64,000 nt of DNA from assembly GCA_028285415.1 (NCBI GenBank), contig JANQPF010000022.1, positions 248,001 to 312,000 on the forward strand, written 5' to 3'. The notes beneath the pieces are model-generated. The model did not search any database and was not told the origin of the DNA. It was given only the letters and a program-made list of their open reading frames with translations. Each line of letters opens with the position of its first letter. Position 1 is the first letter of the stretch. Both the position numbers and the translations under genes were made by a program. Below are positions 44,058-52,401 of this stretch, one piece after another. Source of the DNA: Pseudomonadales bacterium (GTDB taxonomy: Bacteria > Pseudomonadota > Gammaproteobacteria > Pseudomonadales > Azotimanducaceae).

Positions 44058-44726
44058 ATGTCGGTTTCCAGCTTCGACCCCCGCGCAACCCCCACCGGCG
44101 CTTACCGGCCCGGCAGGATTCGCGATGAAAACTTGAACACAATCATGAGCGCGGCTGCCGCGGAGTTCGTGCAGCACGGCTACCGGGGGGCGTCGATACA
44201 GCGGATAGCTGACCGCGCGGGGCTTCCCAAGGCCAACGTCCACTACTACTTTCCACGCAAAACCCATCTCTATCAGTCCGTGCTGAAGGAAATTGTTGCG
44301 CTGTGGAATTCTGAGCTCGACGAGCTGCAGGTTGATGACGACCCCGCGCAGGCGTTGGCGCGCTTTATTCGCAGCAAGGTCCGCCTGTCGTTCCTGCACC
44401 CCACCGCGTCGAAGCTCTTTGCGCTGGAAATCATCAGCGGCGCGCCGAATTTGCAGGCGTATCTCAGCGGTGAGCTTCGTGAGTGGGTTGCGGCCCGCGC
44501 CGGGGTAGTGCAGGCATGGATCGACGCCGGGCGCATGCGGCCGGTTGATCCGCTGCAGCTCATCGTCTCAATCTGGGCGACGACTCAGCACTACGCCGAC
44601 TTCGATGAGCAGGTGCTTAAGCTCATGGGCAAACGCCGCTACGATGCGGCGGCAATGGAGCAGATTGCCGACTTTCTGACCGACCTGATCCTCACCGGCT
44701 GCGGTCTGGAACCGCCGGTCTCGTGA
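44058..44726 (+). CDS. TetR-family regulator, RutR-like
   Basis: 222-residue TetR-type regulator. The DNA-binding domain reads AAAEFVQHGYRGASIQRIADRAGLPKANVHYYFPRKTHLYQSVL, close to E. coli RutR, and the C-terminal domain (LFALEIISGAPNLQAYL, IWATTQHYADF) also follows RutR. RutR senses uracil and thymine and controls pyrimidine and purine catabolism genes. Placement between xdhA (divergent) and the 8-oxoguanine deaminase gene argues it controls this island, with a purine or pyrimidine ligand. Its stop overlaps the next gene's GTG start. ATG 44058 is chosen because the family fold begins soon after. Confidence 0.88.
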   Translation: MSVSSFDPRATPTGAYRPGRIRDENLNTIMSAAAAEFVQHGYRGASIQRIADRAGLPKANVHYYFPRKTHLYQSVLKEIVALWNSELDELQVDDDPAQALARFIRSKVRLSFLHPTASKLFALEIISGAPNLQAYLSGELREWVAARAGVVQAWIDAGRMRPVDPLQLIVSIWATTQHYADFDEQVLKLMGKRRYDAAAMEQIADFLTDLILTGCGLEPPVS

Positions 44727-46060
44727 GCCTGTATCTGCGCAATCCGCTTGCCGCGCTCTGTGACGAGCCCATTGGCGGGATTGTCGTCGCCGACGGGCAG
44801 ATTGTGGAGTTGGTGGCGCCGGGCGGTTCGCCTGCGACGGCGATCACCGACACCTTCGACGCCAGCGGGCTGGTGCTGCTGCCGGGACTGATCAACACCC
44901 ATCATCACTTCTATCAAACGTTGACCCGCGCGATGCGGCGGGCGATCAATCAGCCGCTGTTTCCCTGGCTCGAGTCGCTGTATCCAGTCTGGGCAGGTCT
45001 CACGGAGCCGATGGTGGCAAGCGCCACGGAGCTTGCGTTGTGTGAGCTGCTCCTCTCGGGCTGTACGACAACAACTGATCACCACTACGTGTTCAACGAC
45101 GCGCTCGGTACCGCGATTGAGGTGCAGGCAGACGTTGCGGCTCGGCTGGGCGTGCGCGTGGTGCTCACACGTGGGTCGATGAGCCTCGGGGCAAGCGAAG
45201 GTGGACTGCCGCCCGACACCGTCGTTCAGCAGAGCGACGCCATCGTTGTAGACAGCGAGCGGCTGCTGAAGAAACTCCACGATTCGAATCCTCATGCGAT
45301 GTGCCAGCTGGCGCTTGCGCCGTGTTCTCCGTTTTCCGTCACAACGGAGCTCATGCGCGACACGGCGGCGCTTGCAGAAGCCCACGACGTGCTCCTGCAC
45401 ACTCATCTGGCGGAGACTGAGGATGAAACCGAATTCTGCCTCGCAACCTACGGTCAGCGTCCTGTGGACCTTCTCGCGTCCGTCGGCTGGTTGTCGCCGC
45501 GAACCTGGTTTGCCCACGGCATTCACTTCGCCGACGGTGAAATTGCCCGGCTGGGCGAACACGGCTGCGGCGTGACGCATTGCCCGTCGTCCAACATGGT
45601 CCTCTCGTCCGGTATCTGCCAGGTGCGTACCCTGGAGCAGGCCGGGGTCCGCGTTGGGCTCGGTGTGGACGGTTCAGCCTCCAACGATCATTCGAATCTC
45701 ATGCAGGAAGTGCGTCAGGCGTACCTGCTGCAGCGCCTGCACGACCCGTCGGTCACGCATCTGGACGCGCTGCGCTGGGCAACTGCCGGAGGTGCGGACG
45801 TGCTGCATCGTCCTGAGCTCGGACGCATTGAGGTGGGTGCGGCAGCGGATCTTGCGCTCTTCGATCTCGACGAGCTCAGGTTCAGCGGCACTGAAGATCC
45901 GCTGGCTGCGCTCGTCTTCAGCGGCGCCAGTCGCGCCCGCCACGTGATGGTCGCTGGCAGCTGGCGGGTTCAGGACTACCAGATCCCGGACCTGGACCTG
46001 GCTGATCTCAAGGCGCGCCATGGTGAACTTGCGCGCACTCTGCAGGCTACAGCAACGTAA
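44723..46060 (+). CDS. 8-oxoguanine deaminase-type amidohydrolase
   Basis: 445-residue amidohydrolase of the 8-oxoguanine deaminase/hydroxyatrazine hydrolase branch. Metal and catalytic motifs are LINTHHHFYQT (HxH), LLHTHLAETEDE, FAHGIHFADGEI and GLGVDGSASNDHSN. The HHHFYQTLTRA pattern and the FPWLESLYPVW segment are typical of the PA0142-type enzymes that turn 8-oxoguanine into urate. Feeding urate into PuuD would let the cell use oxidised guanine. GTG start overlaps the regulator stop (GTGA), so the two are co-translated. Confidence 0.88.
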   Translation: MSLYLRNPLAALCDEPIGGIVVADGQIVELVAPGGSPATAITDTFDASGLVLLPGLINTHHHFYQTLTRAMRRAINQPLFPWLESLYPVWAGLTEPMVASATELALCELLLSGCTTTTDHHYVFNDALGTAIEVQADVAARLGVRVVLTRGSMSLGASEGGLPPDTVVQQSDAIVVDSERLLKKLHDSNPHAMCQLALAPCSPFSVTTELMRDTAALAEAHDVLLHTHLAETEDETEFCLATYGQRPVDLLASVGWLSPRTWFAHGIHFADGEIARLGEHGCGVTHCPSSNMVLSSGICQVRTLEQAGVRVGLGVDGSASNDHSNLMQEVRQAYLLQRLHDPSVTHLDALRWATAGGADVLHRPELGRIEVGAAADLALFDLDELRFSGTEDPLAALVFSGASRARHVMVAGSWRVQDYQIPDLDLADLKARHGELARTLQATAT

Positions 46061-47348
46061 ATTTCAGCAGGAACACAACGGCCACCAGGGCGACTGCCGG
46101 TGGGCATTCCCGCGGCCTGCCGACCATGAGTTTGATGACCGCGTAGCTGATGAAGCCAATGCCGATCCCGTCGGCAATCGAAAAGCTGAGCGGCATGGCA
46201 ATTGCAGTCAAAACGGCAGGCGCGCTCTCGGTCAAATCGTCCCAGGCGAGATCCACCAGCGAGCGGGCCATGCTGGCGGCCACAAAGAGGAGCGCCGCGG
46301 CGGATGCATAAGGAGGAATGCTTTGTGCCAGTGGGGCAAAAAGAAGACACAGAACGAACAATGCAGCGATGACAACGGCCGTCAGGCCGGTGCGACCGCC
46401 ACTTTCCACACCGGCGGCGCTTTCGATATAGCTGGTCGTCGAAGATGTGCCAAGCACCGCTCCGGCGGCCGTTGCACCAGAATCGGCCAGGAGTGCACCA
46501 CGAAGGCGCGGCAGTTTGCCGTCGGGTCCGATCAGTTTGCCACGCGTGGCAACGCCGACCAGCGTCCCTGCGGTGTCGAAGATGTCGACCAGCAGCAGCG
46601 TGAAAACGACGCTGATCATTGCAACGTCAAATGCCGCGACCAGATCGAGCTCGAGGAAGACGGGTGCAATCGACGGCGGCGCGGACACCACGCCGTTGAA
46701 GCTGGCCTGCCCGCTCAGCCAGCCCACGGCGCTCAAGGCCAGCATCCCGATGATGACCGCTCCGCCCACGCCACGGCTCATCAGCGCGGTGATCAGAAAG
46801 AAGCCGAGGAGCGCCGCCGCCGGCGCAAAGCTCGTCAAGTCTCCCAACGCCACGAACGTTGCGGGATTGCTCACGATAACGCCCGCGTTCTTCATGGCGA
46901 TGAACGCGAGGAAAAGCCCGATGCCGGCGCACATGCCGAGCTTGAGGTTGCGGGGTATGGAATTGATCAGCCACTCGCGAATTGGCAGCACGCTCAATAC
47001 GATGAAAATGATGCCGGATATCAGCACCGCGCCCAGCGCAGCTTCCCAGGTGTGCCCCATGCCGAGCACAATGCCGTACGTGAAGAAAGCGTTCTGTCCC
47101 ATGCCGGGAGCCAGCCCGATCGGATAGTTCGCCGCGAGTCCCATGATGAGCGTACCCACCGCCGCCGCCAGGCAGGTCGCTACGAACACCGCGCCGAAGT
47201 CCATACCAGTATTGGACAGCATGTCCGGGTTCACCACCGTGATGTAAGCCATGGCCAGAAAGGTCGTCACGCCAGCAGTGACTTCTCGGCGCACGTTGGT
47301 CTCGTTCTCGCGCAGGTGGAACGTGCGCTCCAGCAAATTGGTGATCAT
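46047..47348 (-). CDS. NCS2 family purine-base permease, AzgA/PbuG type
   Basis: 433-residue integral membrane protein with about 13-14 transmembrane helices. It opens with FHLRENETNVRREVTAGVTTFLAMAYI, the AzgA-branch signature, and has GLAPGMGQNAFFTYG and SSTTSYIESAAGVESGGRTGLTA. AzgA-type carriers take up hypoxanthine, guanine and adenine by proton symport. It converges on the 8-oxoguanine deaminase gene (14-base overlap) and is divergent from a second NCS2 carrier over 68 bases. Confidence 0.92.
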   Translation of the reverse strand: MITNLLERTFHLRENETNVRREVTAGVTTFLAMAYITVVNPDMLSNTGMDFGAVFVATCLAAAVGTLIMGLAANYPIGLAPGMGQNAFFTYGIVLGMGHTWEAALGAVLISGIIFIVLSVLPIREWLINSIPRNLKLGMCAGIGLFLAFIAMKNAGVIVSNPATFVALGDLTSFAPAAALLGFFLITALMSRGVGGAVIIGMLALSAVGWLSGQASFNGVVSAPPSIAPVFLELDLVAAFDVAMISVVFTLLLVDIFDTAGTLVGVATRGKLIGPDGKLPRLRGALLADSGATAAGAVLGTSSTTSYIESAAGVESGGRTGLTAVVIAALFVLCLLFAPLAQSIPPYASAAALLFVAASMARSLVDLAWDDLTESAPAVLTAIAMPLSFSIADGIGIGFISYAVIKLMVGRPRECPPAVALVAVVFLLKFTLL

Positions 47349-47416
47349 CTATTTGGCCGGTGGTGTTGTTATGACATTATGGCGCAAGCATACAAAATCT
47401 GAGGGGCGCAGGCTCT

Positions 47417-48802
47417 TTGAGTCAAACTGAAAACGAGACTGGGGTTGCTGACCGGCCGCTGCTATATGCGCTCGAGGATCGCCCGCCGCTCGGGCGCGGA
47501 CTGATCAGTGCGTTGGCTCACTTGTTGGCGATTGTCGCCAGCATCATCGCTGCGCCGCTGCTCATTGCCAACGCGCTTCAGTTGCCACCTGCTGACGTGT
47601 TCTACGTTGTGAACGCCTCGCTTGTCGTCAGCGGTATCGCGACGTTCATACAGGTGTACCGTTTCGGCTGGGTGGGCTCGGGGCTCCTGGCGGTGCAGGG
47701 CACGAGCTTCACGTTCATCGGGCCCATGGCATTCGCGGCTTCTTACCTCGCCCTTGGCGACGACCACGAGACGCTCATGGGAATTCTACTCGGCACCGCA
47801 GCGGTTGGCGCTGCGTTCACGGCGGTTCTGAGCTTCTTTCTCGCACACCTGCAGCGTGTGATCACGCCGGCGGTCACCGGCACCACCATTTTCCTGCTTG
47901 GCCTGACGCTCGTTGCCACGGCGTACAGCAACCTGCAGCTGACCGTCACGCAGGCGGAGGCAGCGGGGCGTCACGTCGGCTGGGTCTGGGCTCAAGCGGC
48001 CGTTGTGATTGCGGCCATTGCCTGGCTTGCCACCCGGGCAAATCCCTGGGTGCGTCTGGCAAGCATCTGTGTCGGACTCCTGGTTGGTTTCGTTTTTGCC
48101 GCGCTGACGGGATGGGTGGAGTCGCCCGAGACGCCGGCAACGGCGCTCTTCGTGCTCGAGCCGGGCCGTTACGAGCTCGGTTTCGACGCCGTTGTGCTGT
48201 TGCTCTTTTTACCCATATTTCTCGTCAGCGTTACCGAATCCATTGGTGATATCACGGCCACCAGCATGCTCTCGAAGCAGCCCATACAAGGGCCGCAGTA
48301 CCTCAAGCGCCTGCGCGGTGGAATTCTTGCTGACGGCCTGAATACCATGCTCGCGGCGGCGTGCGGTTCGTTCCCCAACACGACGTTCAGTCAAAACAAT
48401 GCGGTCATACAGATCACCGGTGTGGCCAGCCGCTTTGTTGGCCTCCTACTTGCCGCGCTGCTGGTGCTCCTCGGCGTTGTGCCGTGGGTCAGCACGTGGT
48501 TTGTGATGCTTCCCGGCGGGGTCTTGAACGGCGCCACCGGATTTCTGTTTGCGCTCATTGCGTTTGCCGGCTGGCGCATCATTCGCCTGCAGGCTGGCGC
48601 GCAGGGACTCCGGGTTCTGCTTACGGCCAGCGCGGTAGCGCTCCTGCTGACCCAGCTGCCCACGGCGCTGGGCCTGGTTGGCGTTTCGCTGCCGCGTTAT
48701 GCGGAGATCCTGCTCGCATTTCCCGTCGCAACCGGTGCGGTTGCGGCCATGCTCATCGACAGCGGCCTGCGTCTGGCGCGGCCTGGAGAGGTAATCACGT
48801 GA
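47417..48802 (+). CDS. NCS2 family xanthine/uracil-type permease
   Basis: 461-residue permease with about 14 transmembrane helices, belonging to the nucleobase-ascorbate (UraA/XanQ) branch rather than AzgA. Key motifs are VQGTSFTFIGPM, the substrate-site VSVTESIGDITAT and NTTFSQNNAVIQITGVASR. Likely cargo is xanthine, urate or uracil. The start is TTG at 47417, an inference from the frame. It opens a five-gene plus-strand run; its stop overlaps the first NUP gene by four bases, so base import is tied to the exported nucleoside enzymes. Confidence 0.9.
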   Translation: MSQTENETGVADRPLLYALEDRPPLGRGLISALAHLLAIVASIIAAPLLIANALQLPPADVFYVVNASLVVSGIATFIQVYRFGWVGSGLLAVQGTSFTFIGPMAFAASYLALGDDHETLMGILLGTAAVGAAFTAVLSFFLAHLQRVITPAVTGTTIFLLGLTLVATAYSNLQLTVTQAEAAGRHVGWVWAQAAVVIAAIAWLATRANPWVRLASICVGLLVGFVFAALTGWVESPETPATALFVLEPGRYELGFDAVVLLLFLPIFLVSVTESIGDITATSMLSKQPIQGPQYLKRLRGGILADGLNTMLAAACGSFPNTTFSQNNAVIQITGVASRFVGLLLAALLVLLGVVPWVSTWFVMLPGGVLNGATGFLFALIAFAGWRIIRLQAGAQGLRVLLTASAVALLLTQLPTALGLVGVSLPRYAEILLAFPVATGAVAAMLIDSGLRLARPGEVIT

Positions 48803-49875
48803 ATAACTGCTGGAAACGATATGCCCTTGTCTGGGGATTACTCCTGGGTCTACCCGTCGCTGCATGGGCGGAAGGGCAGCCGGCTGCAACACCGCTCGAC
48901 GTCAAAGTTGTGGTGGTTGCCATGTTCGAGCACGGGGAAATCACCGGAGATCGTCCGGGTGAGTTCCAGTTCTGGGTAGAGCGCATGCCGCTTGACCGTG
49001 AGCTCGAGTTTCCGGGCGGACCCTATCCGTTGCGCTACCGCCAAGACGGCGTGCTCGGTATCTGCGTGGGCGGCGGCATTGCCAATGCGACGGCATCGAT
49101 CATGGCGCTTGGACTCGACGATCGGTTCGACCTCAGCCGCGCCTACTGGCTGATCGCCGGTATTGCCGGGGGCGATCCTGAGGATACGAGCATCGGTTCC
49201 GCGGTGTGGGCGAAACACGTGGTCGACGGGGATCTGCTGTATGAGCTCGACGCGCGTGAGATACCGGATGACTGGCCGTACGGCATGATTCCGCTGGGTG
49301 GCGAACGACCGGTGCAGTGGCCCGCAGATGTGACGACCGGCTGGACCGTTGATACCAGCCACTTTGCGTTGAACGAAACGCTGGTCGACTGGGCTTATGA
49401 GACCACGCGCGGTGTGACGATTCCCGACACGTCGGAGCTCGTCGAGTATCGGAAAGCGTTCGAAGGTTTTCCGCAGGCGCAGAAGCGCCCCCGGGTACAA
49501 ATTGGCGATACGCTTGCTTCGAGCACATACTGGCACGGTGAGCTGCTCAACCGCTGGGCAAATGATTGGGTAAAACTCTACGCCGGCCAGGAAGCCGAGT
49601 TTGTCACGACAAATATGGAGGATAGTGGAACGCTGGCCGCGCTCGGGCGACTTGACGCCATGGGCAAAGCCGACTTCAACCGCGCGCTGGTGCTGCGCAC
49701 CGTGAGTAACTTTTCGACACCGCCACCCGGCAAAACGGCTGCGTGGAGCGCTACGGCCGAGTACCCTGGTAACAGCAGACCTGCGCTCGAGTCGGCGTAC
49801 CAGATTGGCAGGGTCGTTGTCGAAGAACTCCTGGCAAAATGGTCTTTGATGGGCAAGCAGGTACCAGGAGAATAG
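48799..49875 (+). CDS. Exported NUP-family ('purine nucleoside permease') protein
   Basis: 358-residue protein with a Sec signal peptide (to about residue 23, PVAAWA) and no further membrane segment, so the name 'permease' is doubtful. Inside are DPxxFxFW-type opening DRPGEFQFWVERMPL, IAGIAGGDPEDTSIGSAVW, and MEDSGT (M273-T278) followed by LRTVSNF (299-305). The last two parallel the ME-x-A and R-x-IS-D motifs that bind the sugar and base in MTAN and nucleoside phosphorylases. I infer a periplasmic nucleoside-cleaving or -binding protein. GTG start behind GGAGAGG, inside the permease stop. Paralogue of the gene at 51314, same length. Confidence 0.8.
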   Translation: MNNCWKRYALVWGLLLGLPVAAWAEGQPAATPLDVKVVVVAMFEHGEITGDRPGEFQFWVERMPLDRELEFPGGPYPLRYRQDGVLGICVGGGIANATASIMALGLDDRFDLSRAYWLIAGIAGGDPEDTSIGSAVWAKHVVDGDLLYELDAREIPDDWPYGMIPLGGERPVQWPADVTTGWTVDTSHFALNETLVDWAYETTRGVTIPDTSELVEYRKAFEGFPQAQKRPRVQIGDTLASSTYWHGELLNRWANDWVKLYAGQEAEFVTTNMEDSGTLAALGRLDAMGKADFNRALVLRTVSNFSTPPPGKTAAWSATAEYPGNSRPALESAYQIGRVVVEELLAKWSLMGKQVPGE

Positions 49876-49886
49876 GAAAAAGTGGA

Positions 49887-51317
49887 ATGAAAAAAATAAC
49901 AAAAGGGCCTGTGTTAATCGCGTGCTTCTGTTTGTTTTCGAGTGTCCATGCCGCTGCGGATTGGTTCGAAGACTTCAAAGACAGTGCCAGTCCGGCTGAA
50001 CTGCACGCGTTTCTCTACGCCATGCCGAAAGGCGGAGATCTGCACCTTCATCTCAGTGGTTCGATCCTGTCCGAGTGGTTTTATGAGCACGCGCTCGCGC
50101 AGAAGGCTCGCGGCTACAGCTACTATGCCAAGGTCAGGATCGAGAACTGTGCGTCGGGCATCGACAGCGCGGATCGGACGAACTACCTGCTCCTCTATAA
50201 AACGATCGATCACCTGTCTTACGCGGAGCTGGGTGAGTGTCAGCGCAATGAGTACGAACCCCTCGAATCGCTCACAGGTATCGACAAAGAGCGGTGGCTC
50301 GATGGTCTGCGTCTCGACGAGCCTTTTGAGGGTCGCAACGAGTTCTTCGAGCGGAACTGGGCGCGTATGGGCGACCTGTCGCGAAATCCTTACCTCGTGG
50401 CCGACGTTTTTGCCGAGCACGTGCTCGCGATGGGCGAAGAGGGACTCCTCTACATGGAGCCACAGGTGCCCATCGGTTTCGGCATGGTGCGCAGCGACGG
50501 TGAGGCTGTACATCCCGATGAGGCCGTTGCGCTCTATCGGGCACGTCTCGCGCAGCCCGACGTTCGCAAAGCGGGGGTCACCGTGCGCATGCAGGTGTCG
50601 TTGCTGCGCTTCCTGCCCCAGGCGGAGGAGGCGTTGAAGCTGCTGTACCGGTTTGCGCACAAGCACGATGACGTCGTGGCGGTAAACATGGTGGGACGTG
50701 AAGATAACGACAAAGGTTATCCGCTGCGCTTCCTGCCGACGCTGCGTGAGCTGCGACGGCAGTATTCCGGCGTGCGTCTGTCGATCCACGCCGGTGAGGT
50801 CGATGAGCCCAACCATCACGTTCGCGACACCCTGCTGCTTGGTGCTGAGCGGATCGGCCACGGTGTCAATCTCATCACGGATCCGGAAACCCTCACCGCC
50901 ATGCGCTACGGCCCTTATCTGGTCGAAATCAACCTCGTGTCGAACCTTTTGTTAGAGTATGTGAGCGACTATAGTCAGCATCCCTTTCCGGAGTATCTTC
51001 GCCTTGGCGTGCCGGTGGCACTATCGACCGACGATCGTGGTATGTGGGACTCCACCATGACCGATGAGTTTTTTGTTGCGGTCACGGAATTTGATCTCAG
51101 CTGGCAGGAAGTCAAAACGTTGAGTCGAAACTCATTGGCATACGGATTTGTGGAGGAGGACGTCAAACGAGGGCTCCTTGCCGAATATGACACGCGGATA
51201 CGTGATTTCGAGCGCCGCTTCCAGCGCAAAGGAGCGGACATGCTGAGCGATGTTGCGCCACTGCGTCTCGGCTTCATCTGCCGCTACTACCAGCTTTGTC
51301 CGGAGGAAAACCAGTGA
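49887..51317 (+). CDS. Exported ADGF-type adenosine deaminase
   Basis: 476-residue adenosine deaminase with a Sec signal peptide (MKKITKGPVLIACFCLFSSVHAA) placing it outside the cytoplasm. All active-site motifs are present: GDLHLHLSGS (H53, H55), HAGE (301-304, catalytic Glu), IGHGVN and STDDRGMW (zinc Asp). The long N-terminal part and the NYLLLYKTID helix region are reminiscent of secreted ADGF/CECR1 enzymes rather than cytoplasmic Add. It should turn extracellular adenosine or deoxyadenosine into inosine. Flanked tightly by two NUP genes (11 bases and a 4-base overlap). Confidence 0.88.
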   Translation: MKKITKGPVLIACFCLFSSVHAAADWFEDFKDSASPAELHAFLYAMPKGGDLHLHLSGSILSEWFYEHALAQKARGYSYYAKVRIENCASGIDSADRTNYLLLYKTIDHLSYAELGECQRNEYEPLESLTGIDKERWLDGLRLDEPFEGRNEFFERNWARMGDLSRNPYLVADVFAEHVLAMGEEGLLYMEPQVPIGFGMVRSDGEAVHPDEAVALYRARLAQPDVRKAGVTVRMQVSLLRFLPQAEEALKLLYRFAHKHDDVVAVNMVGREDNDKGYPLRFLPTLRELRRQYSGVRLSIHAGEVDEPNHHVRDTLLLGAERIGHGVNLITDPETLTAMRYGPYLVEINLVSNLLLEYVSDYSQHPFPEYLRLGVPVALSTDDRGMWDSTMTDEFFVAVTEFDLSWQEVKTLSRNSLAYGFVEEDVKRGLLAEYDTRIRDFERRFQRKGADMLSDVAPLRLGFICRYYQLCPEENQ

Positions 51318-52390
51318 AACAAGCCATCACGCTGATTGTATTGAGCCTGCTGATCGGTTGCGCGACCCAGCCGCCGGCAGCCCCGATGGACGGAAAGCTG
51401 CCGGTCAAGATTGTGCTCGTAACGATGTTCGAGCGCGGCGCTGACGAAGGTGACGATCCCGGTGAGTTTCAATTCTGGAAAGAGCGCCGCCAGCTTGACC
51501 AGCGCCTGGCCTTCCCCCACGCGCACCATGACCTCTACTACAACGCCGAATCGCAGATACTCGGCCTTGTCACCGGCGTTGGCACCGCAAAAGCGGCCGC
51601 GTCCACCATGGCGCTGGGTCTCGATCCACGCTTTGATCTGACGAAAGCGTACTGGCTCGTTGCCGGGATTGCCGGGATCGACCCCGAGGATGCCTCGATC
51701 GGGTCAGCGGCCTGGTCCACCTATCTCGTGGACGGTGATCTGGGTCACGAGATTGATGTCCGGGAAGTGCCGGAGGAGTGGCCTTTCGGCTACTTTGCGC
51801 GCCGCACGCAGTTCCCTTTCGACCCGAATCGTCCGGAGCCAAGCGGTGGTGAGATGTACATGGTCAACAACGAGCTGCGCGATTGGGCTTACGGTTTGAC
51901 GAAAGATCTCGCGCTGCCCGATCCGCCGGGTCTGAAAGAAGTGCGTGAGCGATACACCAAACATCCAAACGCACGTAAGCCGCCGTTTGTACTCAAGGGC
52001 GGGCACATTGCTGCTCTGACTTTCTGGCACGGTGCAATCATGAATGACTGGGCGAACCGCTGGGTGCACTACTGGTCGGACGGCAATACCGATATGGTGA
52101 CCTCGGCGATGGAGGAGACCGGGACCTTCCTTTCGGTGAAGTGGCTGCATGAGAGTGGCTACGTCGATAAAAACCGTTTCATGGTGCTGCGGGCGGGTAG
52201 CAACTTCACGATGCCGCCTCCAGGCGTCGGTGCGGCGGAGAATCTGCTGCAGGAGAACGAAGGTTATGCGGGCATGGGTGCGGCGCTCGAGTCGCTCTAT
52301 CTGGTCGGTTCGGTTGTGATCGACGAGTTGCTCGAAGGCTGGGCCACCTATGAGAAGACCATACCCACACCGCAGATGCTCGACCGCTAG
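51314..52390 (+). CDS. NUP-family lipoprotein, second copy
   Basis: 358-residue paralogue of the gene at 48799, here with a lipoprotein signal (VKQAITLIVLSLLIGCATQ, lipobox LIGC), so membrane-anchored but exported. Shared blocks are DDPGEFQFWKERRQL, VAGIAGIDPEDASIGSAAW, WHGAIMNDWANRW and SAMEETGT (M266 onward) with LRAGSNF (292-298). As in the first copy these recall nucleoside-phosphorylase-superfamily sites. GTG start at 51314 behind a strong GGAGG, overlapping the deaminase stop. The two copies differ enough that substrates may differ (for example ribo- versus deoxyribonucleosides). Confidence 0.8.
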   Translation: MKQAITLIVLSLLIGCATQPPAAPMDGKLPVKIVLVTMFERGADEGDDPGEFQFWKERRQLDQRLAFPHAHHDLYYNAESQILGLVTGVGTAKAAASTMALGLDPRFDLTKAYWLVAGIAGIDPEDASIGSAAWSTYLVDGDLGHEIDVREVPEEWPFGYFARRTQFPFDPNRPEPSGGEMYMVNNELRDWAYGLTKDLALPDPPGLKEVRERYTKHPNARKPPFVLKGGHIAALTFWHGAIMNDWANRWVHYWSDGNTDMVTSAMEETGTFLSVKWLHESGYVDKNRFMVLRAGSNFTMPPPGVGAAENLLQENEGYAGMGAALESLYLVGSVVIDELLEGWATYEKTIPTPQMLDR

Positions 52391-52401
52391 GGGAGGGGCG
52401 C

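Noticed and set aside
46020-47402. 460-residue plus-strand frame
   Set aside because: Antisense to the AzgA-type permease; extremely polar His/Gln/Arg-rich translation as expected for the reverse of a membrane protein.
48361-48798. Upstream extension of the first NUP gene
   Set aside because: Lies inside the permease gene; the signal peptide begins at GTG 48799 with a good ribosome site.
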